36,189 nt of DNA, taken from an uncultured SAR86 cluster bacterium. Lineage in GTDB: Bacteria > Pseudomonadota > Gammaproteobacteria > Magnimaribacterales > Magnimaribacteraceae. The stretch's first letter is position 1; each line of letters begins with the position of its first letter. Under the pieces are notes generated by a model. That model ran no database searches and was not told where the DNA came from. It worked only from the letters and a program-made list of their open reading frames with translations. This document shows positions 16,785-25,512 of the stretch, piece by piece. A program made the position numbers and the translations under genes. Location of the stretch: NCBI GenBank assembly GCA_902618945.1, contig CACNCK010000015.1, positions 1 through 36,189 of the forward strand, read 5' to 3'.

Positions 16785-18083
16785 ATGAAAATTGCACTGG
16801 AAAAAATTTTTTCTACTGAGTCGAACAATACGACAATCGAAAAGGAAATATTAGCTGGTATAACCACGTTTATAACTATGGCCTATATCATCTTTGTTAA
16901 CCCGCAAATGATGGCTCAATCAGGTATGGATCATGGAGCAATTTTCGTGGGAACTTGCCTGGCTGCTGCCATAGCATGTTTTGTTATGGGTCTATTTGCA
17001 AACTGGCCTGTTGGACTTGCTCCAGGGATGGGGCTTAATGCTTTCTTTACTTATACAGTTGTTGGCGAGATGGGCTACTCGTGGGAAGTTGCCTTAGGAT
17101 CAGTTTTTATTGCAGGTGTCCTATTTTTTATCATGAGTATTACACCCTTACGGAGATGGATGTTAGATAGCATACCGATGAATCTCAGAATTGCTATGGG
17201 TGCAGGTGTAGGTTTATTCATAGGTTTTATAGGACTCAAAAATGGAGGGATCATTGAAGCCAATGGTGCCACATTTTTAAGTTTAGGTGACTTTACAAAT
17301 CCAGCTACATTACTAGCTGGTCTTGGATTTTTATTGATATCAATCCTTTCCATTAGAAAAACACCTGGGGCAATAATAATTGGAATACTGGCTGTAACTT
17401 TAATGAGTATATTTTTGGGCCTTGTGAAATTTGAGGGAGTGTTTGCTTTACCTCCTGATATTTCTCCAGTTTTCCTAAAGTTAGATATCATTGGTGCCTT
17501 AGATATATCCATGTTGAGTATTATTATGTCTTTTCTTTTTGTTAACCTTTTTGATACAGCAGGAACGCTTTTCGGAGTAGCTTCAAGAGCAGGTCTAATA
17601 TCAGATTCAGGAAAAATAAAAAATTTGGATAAAGCACTTAAGGCAGATAGTAGTTCAAGTTTTTTTGGAGCTTTTCTAGGTTGTGCACCTGTGACGAGCT
17701 ATGTTGAAAGTTCTGCAGGTATAGAGGCAGGAGGGAGAACGGGAATAACAGCAATTGTGGTAGGACTTCTTTTTCTTCTAGCTACTTTCTTATCTCCTCT
17801 TGCTGCAGCTGTACCACCATTTGCCACGGCAGGTGCATTAATTTATGTTGCAATATTAATGCTAAGTGGAATGGAAACACTTGATTGGAATGACCAATCA
17901 GAATTACTGCCTGCCTTAGTTATGATTGTCATGATTCCTCTTACTTTCTCTATAGCGAATGGAATAGCTTTAGGATTCCTAGCTTATATAGCAATTAAAA
18001 CCTTTATCGGTCAAATAAAACAAATATCATCAGGAGCATGGTTCCTTTCATTGATTTTTGTTGCTAAATTTATCTTTCTCTAG
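16785..18083 (+). CDS. NCS2-type purine (adenine/guanine/hypoxanthine) permease, AzgA family
   Basis: A 432-residue inner-membrane transporter with about 12-14 helices. The opening EKEILAGITTFITMAYIIFVNP is diagnostic of AzgA-like NCS2 proteins (GhxP, PurP, PbuG). It is followed by GLAPGMGLNAFFTYTVV and, centrally, FVNLFDTAGTLFGVASRAGL. The substrate-site block APVTSYVESSAGIEAGGRTG matches the family closely. It imports purine bases by proton symport. The gene is divergent from the TonB receptor across about 200 bp of AT-rich DNA and convergent with yghU, with only 2 bp between the stops. It is the clearest sign of purine salvage here, with the phosphoribosyltransferase nearby. Confidence 0.92.
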   Translation: MKIALEKIFSTESNNTTIEKEILAGITTFITMAYIIFVNPQMMAQSGMDHGAIFVGTCLAAAIACFVMGLFANWPVGLAPGMGLNAFFTYTVVGEMGYSWEVALGSVFIAGVLFFIMSITPLRRWMLDSIPMNLRIAMGAGVGLFIGFIGLKNGGIIEANGATFLSLGDFTNPATLLAGLGFLLISILSIRKTPGAIIIGILAVTLMSIFLGLVKFEGVFALPPDISPVFLKLDIIGALDISMLSIIMSFLFVNLFDTAGTLFGVASRAGLISDSGKIKNLDKALKADSSSSFFGAFLGCAPVTSYVESSAGIEAGGRTGITAIVVGLLFLLATFLSPLAAAVPPFATAGALIYVAILMLSGMETLDWNDQSELLPALVMIVMIPLTFSIANGIALGFLAYIAIKTFIGQIKQISSGAWFLSLIFVAKFIFL

Positions 18084-18085
18084 AA

Positions 18086-18931
18086 CTAAAGCTTGATATC
18101 GCTTGCATCGTGTCGCTCCAAGATTGATTTATCATCCGGTCCATTCGGTTTTTTATTGACCAAAGAACCTCTTTTGTAAGCAGGCCTTTCAATAATTTGC
18201 TTTGCCCATCGTCCTACATGTTTATAAGATTCTACTTCCAAGAATTCTGAAGCATTGTAAGTATTATTCAAAACTAATGTTCCATACCAAGAATGTACAG
18301 CTATATCTGAAATATTATATTCACTTCCACATAGATATTCTCTGGATTCTAAATTTCTATCTAAAACATCTAATTGTCTTTTTACTTCCATTGCAAATCT
18401 ATTTATAGGATATTCATACTTCTGCGGAGCATATGCATAAAAATGGCCAAAACCACCTCCTAGATAGGGGGCACTTCCCATTTGCCAAAATAGCCAAGAC
18501 ATGCACTCAGCTCTATCTGAAGGATCTGTAGGTAAAAATTCTCCAAATTTCTCCGCCAAATACACCAATATTGCTCCCGATTCAAAGACACGAGTGGAAG
18601 GATCTGTGCTTGTATCTAATAATGCAGGTATTTTTGAATTTGGATTTATTTCAACAAAACCGCTTCCAAATTGAGAACCATCACCTATGTTAATTAAGAA
18701 TGCATCGTATTCAGCTCCTTCATGACCCAGGGCTAACAATTCTTCTAGTAAAATTGTCACTTTAATTCCATTTGGAGTACCTAATGAATAAAGTTGTAAA
18801 GGATGCTTGCCAATAGGAAGTTCCTTTTCATGAGTTGCACCTGAAATGGGCCTATTAATCTTTGCAAACCTTTCTCCGCTTTCTTTGTCCCATGTCCAAA
18901 CTTTGGGAGGTACATATTCAGAATCACTCAT
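18086..18931 (-). CDS. yghU: Disulfide-bond oxidoreductase / GST YghU
   Basis: A 281-residue Nu-class GST very similar along its length to E. coli YghU. It shares PKVWTWDKESGERFAKINRP, THEKELPIGKHPLQLYSLGTPNG and GFVEINPNSKIPALLD at the start. FGHFYAYAP and the C-terminal LERHDASD are also conserved. Thr52 and Asn54 lie at the glutathione-thiolate site (TPN). YghU binds two glutathione molecules and shows disulfide-bond reductase and organic hydroperoxidase activity. The ribosome-binding site AAGGAG precedes the ATG. It converges on the purine permease with 2 bp between stops and no terminator hairpin seen. Confidence 0.93.
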   Translation of the reverse strand: MSDSEYVPPKVWTWDKESGERFAKINRPISGATHEKELPIGKHPLQLYSLGTPNGIKVTILLEELLALGHEGAEYDAFLINIGDGSQFGSGFVEINPNSKIPALLDTSTDPSTRVFESGAILVYLAEKFGEFLPTDPSDRAECMSWLFWQMGSAPYLGGGFGHFYAYAPQKYEYPINRFAMEVKRQLDVLDRNLESREYLCGSEYNISDIAVHSWYGTLVLNNTYNASEFLEVESYKHVGRWAKQIIERPAYKRGSLVNKKPNGPDDKSILERHDASDIKL

Positions 18932-19025
18932 AAAATCTCCTTTATAATCTATTTAGCATTGATATTTTACTTACATAATGAATTAAGTATAAATTAAAGT
19001 TTAAGCTAATAAAAAATATACAGAT

Positions 19026-19472
19026 ATGAGGAAAGAAATAATTAAAAAATTTTTAAATTCATGGAAACAAGGCGTAATCGAGATTGGCAAGGCATATCAA
19101 GAAAATGGTGATTTTAAAAAACTTGCAGAAATTTTTATTGAAAAACACTATGCGTTTTCTGAGGAAAATGTTTTGTTTAAGCCTACCTTTACTTCAGAAA
19201 AAGTTTTCAGAAATACTAAAGCTGATGCCATATCTTATTTTGTAAAGGGTGATATTTCCGAAGATAAGGGGTTTGCACTAAAACCTTGGGAGACCATTGA
19301 GGTCGATGAACTCAACTTTCTTCTGGAGGATAGCTTTTTAGCATCAATGGGAACACTTTTGTTTAAACCTGCAAATGAAGATGAAGTTACTAAGGTCGCT
19401 TTTACATTTATTTTTACTGAGATTAATAATTCTATAAAAATCAAAGTTCATCACTCTTCTCCGGTCTTTTAG
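19026..19472 (+). CDS. Conserved hypothetical protein, possible SnoaL/NTF2-like
   Basis: A 148-residue soluble protein without signal or membrane segments. It begins with a charged helix (KEIIKKFLNSWKQGVIEIGKAY). The following blocks VLFKPTFTSEKVFR, DAISYFVKGD, DKGFALKPWETIEVDE, ASMGTLLFKP and IKVHHSSPVF are arranged like the cone-shaped SnoaL/NTF2 fold, with strand-rich C-terminal half and a terminal HHSS motif. I recall related marine proteins that are often mis-named phosphoribosyl-AMP cyclohydrolase, but no such catalytic motif is seen. It is divergent from yghU and no ribosome-binding site is obvious. Function not known. Confidence 0.6.
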   Translation: MRKEIIKKFLNSWKQGVIEIGKAYQENGDFKKLAEIFIEKHYAFSEENVLFKPTFTSEKVFRNTKADAISYFVKGDISEDKGFALKPWETIEVDELNFLLEDSFLASMGTLLFKPANEDEVTKVAFTFIFTEINNSIKIKVHHSSPVF

Positions 19473-19516
19473 ACTCACAGAGATTAAAAATATAGTTAAT
19501 ATGTTGTTTTTCAAGT

Positions 19517-20296
19517 TTACTTATTAAATTGAGGTTTTCTCTTTTCTAGAAAAGCCATCATTCCTTCCTGCGAGTCTTTCGTATTATTATTTTCATGTAC
19601 TGCTTTTCTTTCAGCAATTAAAAGCTCATCTAAATTTTTTTCTGAACTGTTAACCAAAACTTTCATCATGCTTGCTACAGCTACCGCCGGCTGAGAAGCA
19701 AGTTCATGGCCCAAAGCAATGGCTGCATCTTTCAATTCATCGATTGGATAAATTTCATGAACAAGACCAATCTCCAAAGCTCTTTTACCAGATATCTTCT
19801 TAGATCTTAGTATCATATCCATAGCATGGTTCTCACCTACACATTTAGCTAAACGAGCACTCCCTCCCCATGCAGGAACTGCTCCAAGATCTAGTTCAGG
19901 CAATCCTATTTGCGCATCATCAGCTGCAAGGCGAAAATGACAGCCTAAAGGAACTTCTAGTCCTCCGCCAAGACAGTAGCCAAACAAAGTTACTATCCAA
20001 GGTTTGTGCATTCTCTCAATTGCGTCTATGACTTTTAGCCTTTGATCAAAAAGAGCATCGGAACTGCCCTTTTTTTTGATACCTTCTTGAAACTGCTTAA
20101 GATTCATTCCTACTGAAAAATTATCTAATCCAGCTGCTGTTAAAACCACTGCTCTAATGGCATTATCTTTTGAAATCTTATCAACAGTTTCTTCCAACGC
20201 GTCCATAAAGTCTAGGGACATGCGGTTATAAGGTGCATCATTAATGGTCAATATCGCTACAGCACCATCGATTTGAAACAAAAGGTTTTTATCCAT
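19517..20296 (-). CDS. Enoyl-CoA hydratase/isomerase family protein
   Basis: A 259-residue crotonase-fold enzyme. The oxyanion-hole residues lie around FSVGMNLKQF and FGYCLGGGLE. Both hydratase glutamates appear present: Glu in GGGLEVPLG and Glu in GLPELDLGAVPAWGG. It would add water across a trans-2-enoyl-CoA double bond, or act on a related CoA thioester. It is the last gene of a run extending from 24547, following a small membrane protein by 25 bp. The C-terminus MMAFLEKRKPQFNK is shared in form with the paralogue at 21063-21863 (GAFLEKRKPNFKK). Specific substrate unknown. Confidence 0.88.
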   Translation of the reverse strand: MDKNLLFQIDGAVAILTINDAPYNRMSLDFMDALEETVDKISKDNAIRAVVLTAAGLDNFSVGMNLKQFQEGIKKKGSSDALFDQRLKVIDAIERMHKPWIVTLFGYCLGGGLEVPLGCHFRLAADDAQIGLPELDLGAVPAWGGSARLAKCVGENHAMDMILRSKKISGKRALEIGLVHEIYPIDELKDAAIALGHELASQPAVAVASMMKVLVNSSEKNLDELLIAERKAVHENNNTKDSQEGMMAFLEKRKPQFNK

Positions 20297-20321
20297 CCTA
20301 TTCTCCTAATTGAAAATTTTC

Positions 20322-20609
20322 CTAAAATTTTTCATTATCTTGATCACCTTCATTAGTTATATCCCCAGTACTTCTATTTTTAAAGTATCCTCTCAAGGCT
20401 ATATAGGTCTGAATCAAATTAGCTATGACAAAGGCAAATAGATCAACAAATAAAAATATTACAGCACCTGAAAATCTACTTAAGGCAGTAACCAAGTAGC
20501 CTTTCAATCTTGTTTCATGATTAACCGAACTTACCTGATATAAGGCCAAAATGCTTATAACCAATATTAGCCATTGACCGTATTGAAGCACAAAAAAATA
20601 ATCTATCAT
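20322..20609 (-). CDS. Small membrane protein of unknown function
   Basis: A 95-residue protein with hydrophobic segments at about 9-26 and 43-70 and a polar, acidic C-tail (DITNEGDQDNEKF). I do not recognise a family. It is placed 18 bp after the DoxX-family gene and 25 bp before the enoyl-CoA hydratase gene, so it is probably expressed with them. Good spacing, a reasonable start and consistent coding character between two real genes support it as real. Confidence 0.55.
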   Translation of the reverse strand: MIDYFFVLQYGQWLILVISILALYQVSSVNHETRLKGYLVTALSRFSGAVIFLFVDLFAFVIANLIQTYIALRGYFKNRSTGDITNEGDQDNEKF

Positions 20610-20627
20610 GGTGATAACCTCATAAGT

Positions 20628-21053
20628 TTAAATGAAATTTTTAGATGGATTGAAAGCTGGCCTTGTCAAGGAGTAGGCCCAGAAGAAGAAGATAAATTGC
20701 AAGGCGAGACGCAAGTAAAGTGCATAAATTGAAACTTCAGGAAAGGCTTCTGGCGTCATAGCCATATAAATATTTGCAGGGTAAACAGCAATTAAAAGGG
20801 CCAATAGGCCCCATCCTGATATTTTTCTAAAGCGGGATAGTAATAGACCAAGACCTCCCAAAATTTCAAAAAAACCGCTTACGTATACCGCCTCGAGATG
20901 CAAAGGCAACATAGGAGGCATGATAGCCAGATAGAAATCTGGATTAATAAAATGATCAATTCCAACAGTAATAAAAAAGGACGAAAAAGCCAATAGAGCT
21001 AGTTTCCTCCATAAAGCCTTAGGAAAATTCAGTAACCTTAATAAGTATGACAA
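20628..21053 (-). CDS. DoxX family membrane protein
   Basis: A 141-residue protein with four predicted membrane helices and the DoxX/DoxD-like pattern. The first helix is followed by GIDHFINPDFYLAIMPPMLP. The second motif is VYVSGFFEILGGLGLLLSRFRKISGW, and an ANIYMAMTP loop comes before the last helix. DoxX-like proteins are linked to quinone or thiosulfate redox and to membrane oxidative-stress complexes, but most are uncharacterised. It starts 9 bp after the ECHDC3-like gene and lies within the same minus-strand run. Function is uncertain beyond the family. Confidence 0.8.
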   Translation of the reverse strand: MSYLLRLLNFPKALWRKLALLAFSSFFITVGIDHFINPDFYLAIMPPMLPLHLEAVYVSGFFEILGGLGLLLSRFRKISGWGLLALLIAVYPANIYMAMTPEAFPEVSIYALYLRLALQFIFFFWAYSLTRPAFNPSKNFI

Positions 21054-21062
21054 AAGATAAAG

Positions 21063-21863
21063 TTATTTTTTAAAGTTTGGTTTACGCTTCTCTAAAAAAG
21101 CTCCTATCCCTTCTTTAGCGTCATCTTTCAATAAATTTTCTACCATGACTTTTGAAGTAAAGTCATAAGCTTCAGGTAAGTCATAATCAGATTGAGTATA
21201 AAAGGCATTTTTACCCGTTGATACAGCCACTGAAGATTTATTGGCAATTTTGTATGCAATATCCAAAGTTTCTTTTTCTAACTCATCGATTTCATAAAAA
21301 TTATTTATTAATCCTATTTCTTTTGCTTTTATTGAGTCAATAAAGTCTCCGGTGAGTAGCATTTCCATAGCATGCTTATTTTTAACTGCTCTGGTAAGAG
21401 CTACCATGGGAGTAGAACAAAAAAGTCCCAAGTTGACTCCCGGTGTAGCGAATTTAGCTGTGCTTGAAGCATAAGCAAGATCACAAGTAGCAACCAACTG
21501 ACAGCCCGCTGCGGTAGCTATTCCAGATATTTGTGCAATGACAGGTTTTGGACAATTAACTACAAGCTGCATCAAAGAAGAACATTGGTTAAATAATTCC
21601 TTGAAGTAGGGTTCACCATCTTCACTTTGCTCTCTTGCATCAGTAATTTGCTTTAAATTATGTCCTGAACTAAATATGCTCCCCTCAGAAGTTAAAATGA
21701 TGACTTTAACTGAGTCATCAACTGAAGCCCTTTTTATCGCCTTTATTAATTTACTCATCATTTCCTCTGATAAAGCATTGCCACTTTTTTGATCATCCAT
21801 AACAAGGCGAAGAATACCCTCTCTGGGGATATCACTAACGAGTATATTCATTTCATTTTTCAT
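21063..21863 (-). CDS. Enoyl-CoA hydratase-like protein (ECHDC3 type, catalytic Glu absent)
   Basis: A 266-residue crotonase-fold protein close in pattern to ECHDC3-type proteins: IIKKAIKRASVDDSVKVIIL-like start, FSSGHNLKQITDAR, GIATAAGCQLVATCDLAYAS, FATPGVNLGLFCSTPMVAL, and the C-terminal KEGIGAFLEKRKPNFKK. The two catalytic glutamates of true enoyl-CoA hydratases are replaced: Gln in GCQLVA and Gly in TPGVNLG. It may therefore act on another CoA ester or bind rather than hydrate. It begins 22 bp after the CoA-binding protein gene and ends 9 bp before doxX. Family call secure; reaction unknown. Confidence 0.85.
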   Translation of the reverse strand: MKNEMNILVSDIPREGILRLVMDDQKSGNALSEEMMSKLIKAIKRASVDDSVKVIILTSEGSIFSSGHNLKQITDAREQSEDGEPYFKELFNQCSSLMQLVVNCPKPVIAQISGIATAAGCQLVATCDLAYASSTAKFATPGVNLGLFCSTPMVALTRAVKNKHAMEMLLTGDFIDSIKAKEIGLINNFYEIDELEKETLDIAYKIANKSSVAVSTGKNAFYTQSDYDLPEAYDFTSKVMVENLLKDDAKEGIGAFLEKRKPNFKK

Positions 21864-21885
21864 TTTTTAGACCTTAAATAAGTTT

Positions 21886-22302
21886 CTATTTTTTTAATTC
21901 AATTTTAGGACATCGATTCATGACAACTTTCAGGCCCTCATTTTTTGCAATTTTGAAAGCTTCTTTATCAATTATACCCAATTGAGTCCAAAGAACTTTT
22001 GAGCCAATATTGATTGCCTCCTTGGTAATGCTAAGAACTTCTTCAGACTTTCTAAAGACTTCTACCATGTCTATGGGCAAGCCTATGGACTGAAGATCTC
22101 CATAACAATATTGACCTAAAATACTTTTCCCTTTTTTGTTAGGGTTTACAGGAAATACCTCATAGTTTTTTTCCAATAAGAATTTCATAACCTTGTAACT
22201 ATCTTTCTTTGGATTAGAACTTGCTCCAACAAGAGCGATAGTCTTAACTTCTTCTAGAATTTCTTTAATATAAAGGTCAGAGTGAACAAACTGTTCTTCC
22301 AT
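21886..22302 (-). CDS. CoA-binding domain protein (YccU-like)
   Basis: A 138-residue Rossmann-fold protein of the CoA-binding family found as small stand-alone proteins such as E. coli YccU. Motifs are IALVGASSNPKKDSYKVMKFL (nucleotide loop, about 17-37), NYEVFPVNPNKKGKSILG, DMVEVFRKSEE, KVLWTQLGIIDKEAF and the terminal VVMNRCPKIE. It resembles the N-domain of succinyl-CoA synthetase alpha but lacks the catalytic part. It sits between the GST-like gene (9 bp) and the ECHDC3-like gene (22 bp), consistent with a CoA-thioester theme. Precise role unknown. Confidence 0.85.
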   Translation of the reverse strand: MEEQFVHSDLYIKEILEEVKTIALVGASSNPKKDSYKVMKFLLEKNYEVFPVNPNKKGKSILGQYCYGDLQSIGLPIDMVEVFRKSEEVLSITKEAINIGSKVLWTQLGIIDKEAFKIAKNEGLKVVMNRCPKIELKK

Positions 22303-22311
22303 ATTTATAAC

Positions 22312-23127
22312 CTATAAAGGTTCACCTCCAAGGATGGCAGGAGTCTCGCAATAAGTCTTAAGAATATTTCTTTGATGATCGCGCATTAGAGGTGAAATTA
22401 TATTAGCAAAATCTGGTATTTTAGAGATTGCTTCAAAGCCAGCTAACATACCCTGATTTTGTTTTGTTTTAGGCATGATATCCTCAGTTGCCGGTATCAT
22501 GCACATACTCATAGTTGCCCAATAAATGTCTACTGCTGAGAGTTCATCTCCTATCAGAAACTTTGAATTAAGTTTTTCTTGGGTTTTTAATTTTGCATCG
22601 ATAACTTTAAGGGCATTTATAATTTTGGAAGGAGCCGATGAGCTGGCAGCTTCGCTGTAGCCATATTTTCTCCCTAAAGGACCATCATTCAAGATCCTCA
22701 TATTCCAAACCAATCCATCCTCTGCAAGAATAATAGCGCATAGTCCATACATTTCTGCTCTGAGTTCAAAACTTTCTGGAATAATCGAAGGACTGTCTTC
22801 TGCTCCAATTTGCTCAGCAAGAGCGAGTTGCTCTATCCAAACATTTCTTGGCCTTTCTTCTTCATGGAGCATAGTTGGTAAACTTGTCTGTTTAGTTAAG
22901 TTGTATAGATTTGCCTGTCTGTCCTCTCCAGTTTCTTTATCTATTCCCATTAAAGGATGTAAAACACGTGTAATAGGGATCTGTTTTACAAAACAAATAT
23001 TCTTCAGCGCCTCAGCATAAAGCGCTTGGACGCCGGGAACAAAAGTTATCCTTGTTCCAGTTTTCATTTCTGCTGCTGCTTCAAGTGTTATAAAAGTTGG
23101 TTTTTGTGAGTCTTCTCTGTTGTTCAT
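22312..23127 (-). CDS. Glutathione S-transferase-like protein
   Basis: A 271-residue protein with a divergent GST architecture. A thioredoxin-like region spans about 25-90 (TRITFVPGVQALYAEALKNI; TSLPTMLHEEERPRNVWIEQLALAE, with a cis-Pro-like LPTML). The all-helical C-domain carries SKFLIGDELSAVDIYWATM, the GST capping motif. The N-terminal catalytic Ser/Cys/Tyr is not evident. It follows the second class III aminotransferase by 49 bp and precedes the CoA-binding protein by 9 bp. GST fold likely; catalytic class and substrate unknown. Confidence 0.68.
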   Translation of the reverse strand: MNNREDSQKPTFITLEAAAEMKTGTRITFVPGVQALYAEALKNICFVKQIPITRVLHPLMGIDKETGEDRQANLYNLTKQTSLPTMLHEEERPRNVWIEQLALAEQIGAEDSPSIIPESFELRAEMYGLCAIILAEDGLVWNMRILNDGPLGRKYGYSEAASSSAPSKIINALKVIDAKLKTQEKLNSKFLIGDELSAVDIYWATMSMCMIPATEDIMPKTKQNQGMLAGFEAISKIPDFANIISPLMRDHQRNILKTYCETPAILGGEPL

Positions 23128-23176
23128 TAATTTTTATGTTTTACGAAATCAATCTTTTTCCTAAATCAGTTATTTC

Positions 23177-24547
23177 TTAAATATATCCGTCTGCCCTGAG
23201 ATCTTCAAAAGTGTTTTTAAATGCGGAAATAACTTGATCAACTACTTCTGGAGTATGGGCATAGGACAGAAATGCTAAATGGATGCCAGGAACAATAACA
23301 TTATGACCTAAAAGATGAAGATAAAATTCGTTTTCTAAATGATAGTGACGTCTTTCTATATCTCTGGAAGATTTAATTTCGTTATCACCAAAAATTAAAT
23401 GCATCATAGATCCAGCATTCATTAACTTTGCAGGTATCTTGGACATCAGACAAAATTCATTTATTTCTTTAGCAAGCCGATCACCCTGTTCATGCAAATA
23501 AGGATATATGTGTTCTTTATTTTCTTTTAGATACTCCAAAGCACCAATACCTCCAGCCATAGTGAGAGGATTACCGCTAAATGTGCCACCGGCAAATATT
23601 GCAGGAGTATCTTCAGCTCCAGAAAAACTATTCATAATTTTTTTTGGTCCTGCAACGACACCGATCGGCATTCCTCCACCTACAGCTTTACCATATGTAA
23701 TCACATCGGGTTTTATACTGTAATATTCTTGACATCCTCCATACTCTATTCGGAAACCAGTTATGACTTCATCAAACATTAAAAGAACATCACACTCAGT
23801 ACAGACATCTCTTAAACCTTCTAAAAATTCTTGACTATCTAGCCTTGGGTTTGAGCTCTGAACGGGCTCAATAACAACCATGGCCAGATCATTTTTAAAC
23901 TTTCGGATTAATTCATAGGCATTTTTATCTCGATATGGAAGCATCATCATTAGATTTTGGGAAACTTCATTTGGAATACCTGATCCAAGGGTAAGGCTTG
24001 TGGGTGTTGATCTTTCGCTCTTTGAGTCAGCTCGTAACAAAGCATAGTCATGTATCCCATGATAAGAACCGTCAAATAATGCAACCACTTTCTTGCCAGT
24101 AATGGCCCTGGCTGCACGAAAAGCAAACATAGTCGCTTCACTACCAGAGTTACAAAACATCACTTCATCCACAGAAGGTGAAGATTCTTTTATTAATTCA
24201 GCTAATTGGGCCTGTCCACTTCCAGGAATTCCGTAATGCCAACCTTTTTTGATTTGAGAAGAAAGCGCATCTTCAATTGGTTTAGGTTTGTTTCCAAGTA
24301 CATTTGGACCAAATCCACCGGTTAAGTCTATATATTTATTTCCATCAAGATCAGTTAAATAGGGTCCTTCAGCTGAATCTATATAAATTGGATGAGGTAG
24401 ATCGACCGTCTGAACAACCTCTTGTGCTAGAGCAGCTTGCCCTCTTTTAGCAAGCGATTCACATTTTGCGGTTCTACTTATTAACTTCGCTCTTACTGCA
24501 TCAGATTTAGTTCCCAATTTTAGTTTTGCTTGGTTAGAAGATTTCAT
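23177..24547 (-). CDS. Class III aminotransferase (glutamate-1-semialdehyde aminomutase-like)
   Basis: A 456-residue PLP-dependent enzyme. Motifs: FCNSGSEATMFAFRAARA (131-148) at the cofactor phosphate, DGSYHGIHDYAL (159-170), MFDEVITGFRI (257-267) and the PLP lysine Lys287 in DVITYGKAVGGGMPIGVVAG. The DEV motif is canonical here, unlike the aminotransferase at 8439-9659. It resembles GSA-aminomutase-like transaminases with a 50-residue N-terminal extension. HemL is possible but the extension and context (GST-like, CoA-binding, crotonase genes) favour a catabolic transaminase. It is the first gene of a seven-gene run and lies 104 bp after the MetF-type gene. Confidence 0.85.
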   Translation of the reverse strand: MKSSNQAKLKLGTKSDAVRAKLISRTAKCESLAKRGQAALAQEVVQTVDLPHPIYIDSAEGPYLTDLDGNKYIDLTGGFGPNVLGNKPKPIEDALSSQIKKGWHYGIPGSGQAQLAELIKESSPSVDEVMFCNSGSEATMFAFRAARAITGKKVVALFDGSYHGIHDYALLRADSKSERSTPTSLTLGSGIPNEVSQNLMMMLPYRDKNAYELIRKFKNDLAMVVIEPVQSSNPRLDSQEFLEGLRDVCTECDVLLMFDEVITGFRIEYGGCQEYYSIKPDVITYGKAVGGGMPIGVVAGPKKIMNSFSGAEDTPAIFAGGTFSGNPLTMAGGIGALEYLKENKEHIYPYLHEQGDRLAKEINEFCLMSKIPAKLMNAGSMMHLIFGDNEIKSSRDIERRHYHLENEFYLHLLGHNVIVPGIHLAFLSYAHTPEVVDQVISAFKNTFEDLRADGYI

Positions 24548-24651
24548 CCTACCTCTCCATATTGACTACTTTTGTTTTACCTTAAATTAAAAATACCAAA
24601 TCATCAATTGATTGTATCTTCACGCAAAGGTGAACAATGTAAAAAAAGATA

Positions 24652-25512
24652 TTATTTAAAATTTGATATGACTCTAGCAGATCCTTTTTCACAGTTGGGG
24701 CCCATTAAATGGACTCCGTCTATGCAAGGAAGAGACATAATCCTTTCAATTAAATCTATACAAATCTCTTCACCTGTCTCTTCAGGATTATCGCTGCATT
24801 CTAATTGATAAATAATCTCATCAGAAATATTTATCCCCCAGAGATTCTTCCTCATCCAATCTGCCTGTTTCGCAGATTTTAGTGGTCCCATTCCTATAAA
24901 TACCTTGCAATCATTGAATATACCTTGGTCATTTAATTTTTCTGAATATTGCTTTATTACATCAAAGTCAAAGCAGTATTGTGTCTGAATAAAGCTCGCA
25001 CCTTGTTTCATCTTTCCGATCAAAGAATTCATTGCTTTTGGATTTGATAACTGTACATATATGTCATCTGCAGCACCTGAATATAATGGTAAAGGATTTT
25101 TGATTTCTGTGCCGTCGGTTAAAGATCCTTCAGATATAGTCTTACAGAGCTGAATCAAACCGCTACTATTTAATTCATTTACAGCCGTTGGTCCATCTTC
25201 ATCTGGCTGATCTCCACTGAGACAAAGAACTTTATCAATCTGAACTGATAAAGCACCTAAAAGTTCTGACTCTAAAGCTACCCTATTTCTGTCTCTGCCT
25301 GTTAATTGCAAAATAACATCCAAACCACTTTTCTTAATTTCTGATGCTACTAATAAGCTATTTAAGCGAGTTTTACAATTGGGAGAATCTGTTACATTTA
25401 CTGCATCAGCAAGACCCAATAGAGCTTCAATTTTTTTTGAACTTCCAGAAAGATCGGTACTTACTTCAGGTGTTGTTTCTGAAGTGAATAAAAAATTCTT
25501 TTTTTCTAGCAT
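24652..25512 (-). CDS. Methylenetetrahydrofolate reductase family protein (short, MetF-like)
   Basis: A 286-residue TIM-barrel flavoprotein of the MTHFR family. It opens FTSETTPEVSTD and contains ADAVNVTDSPNCKTRLNSL, DVILQLTGRDRNRVALESEL, KVLCLSGDQPDEDG (FAD/folate site) and the C-terminal GVHLMGPNCEKG. It interconverts 5,10-methylene- and 5-methyl-tetrahydrofolate. Its ATG shares one base with the stop of the GcvT-like gene (TAATG), a classic coupled arrangement. In this partnership it may run oxidatively on methyl-THF released by demethylation rather than supplying methionine synthesis. The substrate direction is inference; the family call is strong. Confidence 0.87.
   Translation of the reverse strand: MLEKKNFLFTSETTPEVSTDLSGSSKKIEALLGLADAVNVTDSPNCKTRLNSLLVASEIKKSGLDVILQLTGRDRNRVALESELLGALSVQIDKVLCLSGDQPDEDGPTAVNELNSSGLIQLCKTISEGSLTDGTEIKNPLPLYSGAADDIYVQLSNPKAMNSLIGKMKQGASFIQTQYCFDFDVIKQYSEKLNDQGIFNDCKVFIGMGPLKSAKQADWMRKNLWGINISDEIIYQLECSDNPEETGEEICIDLIERIMSLPCIDGVHLMGPNCEKGSARVISNFK

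Noticed and set aside
17075-17512. 145-codon minus-strand open frame within the purine permease
   Set aside because: Antisense shadow of a well-conserved transporter; composition is low-complexity and unlike a protein family.
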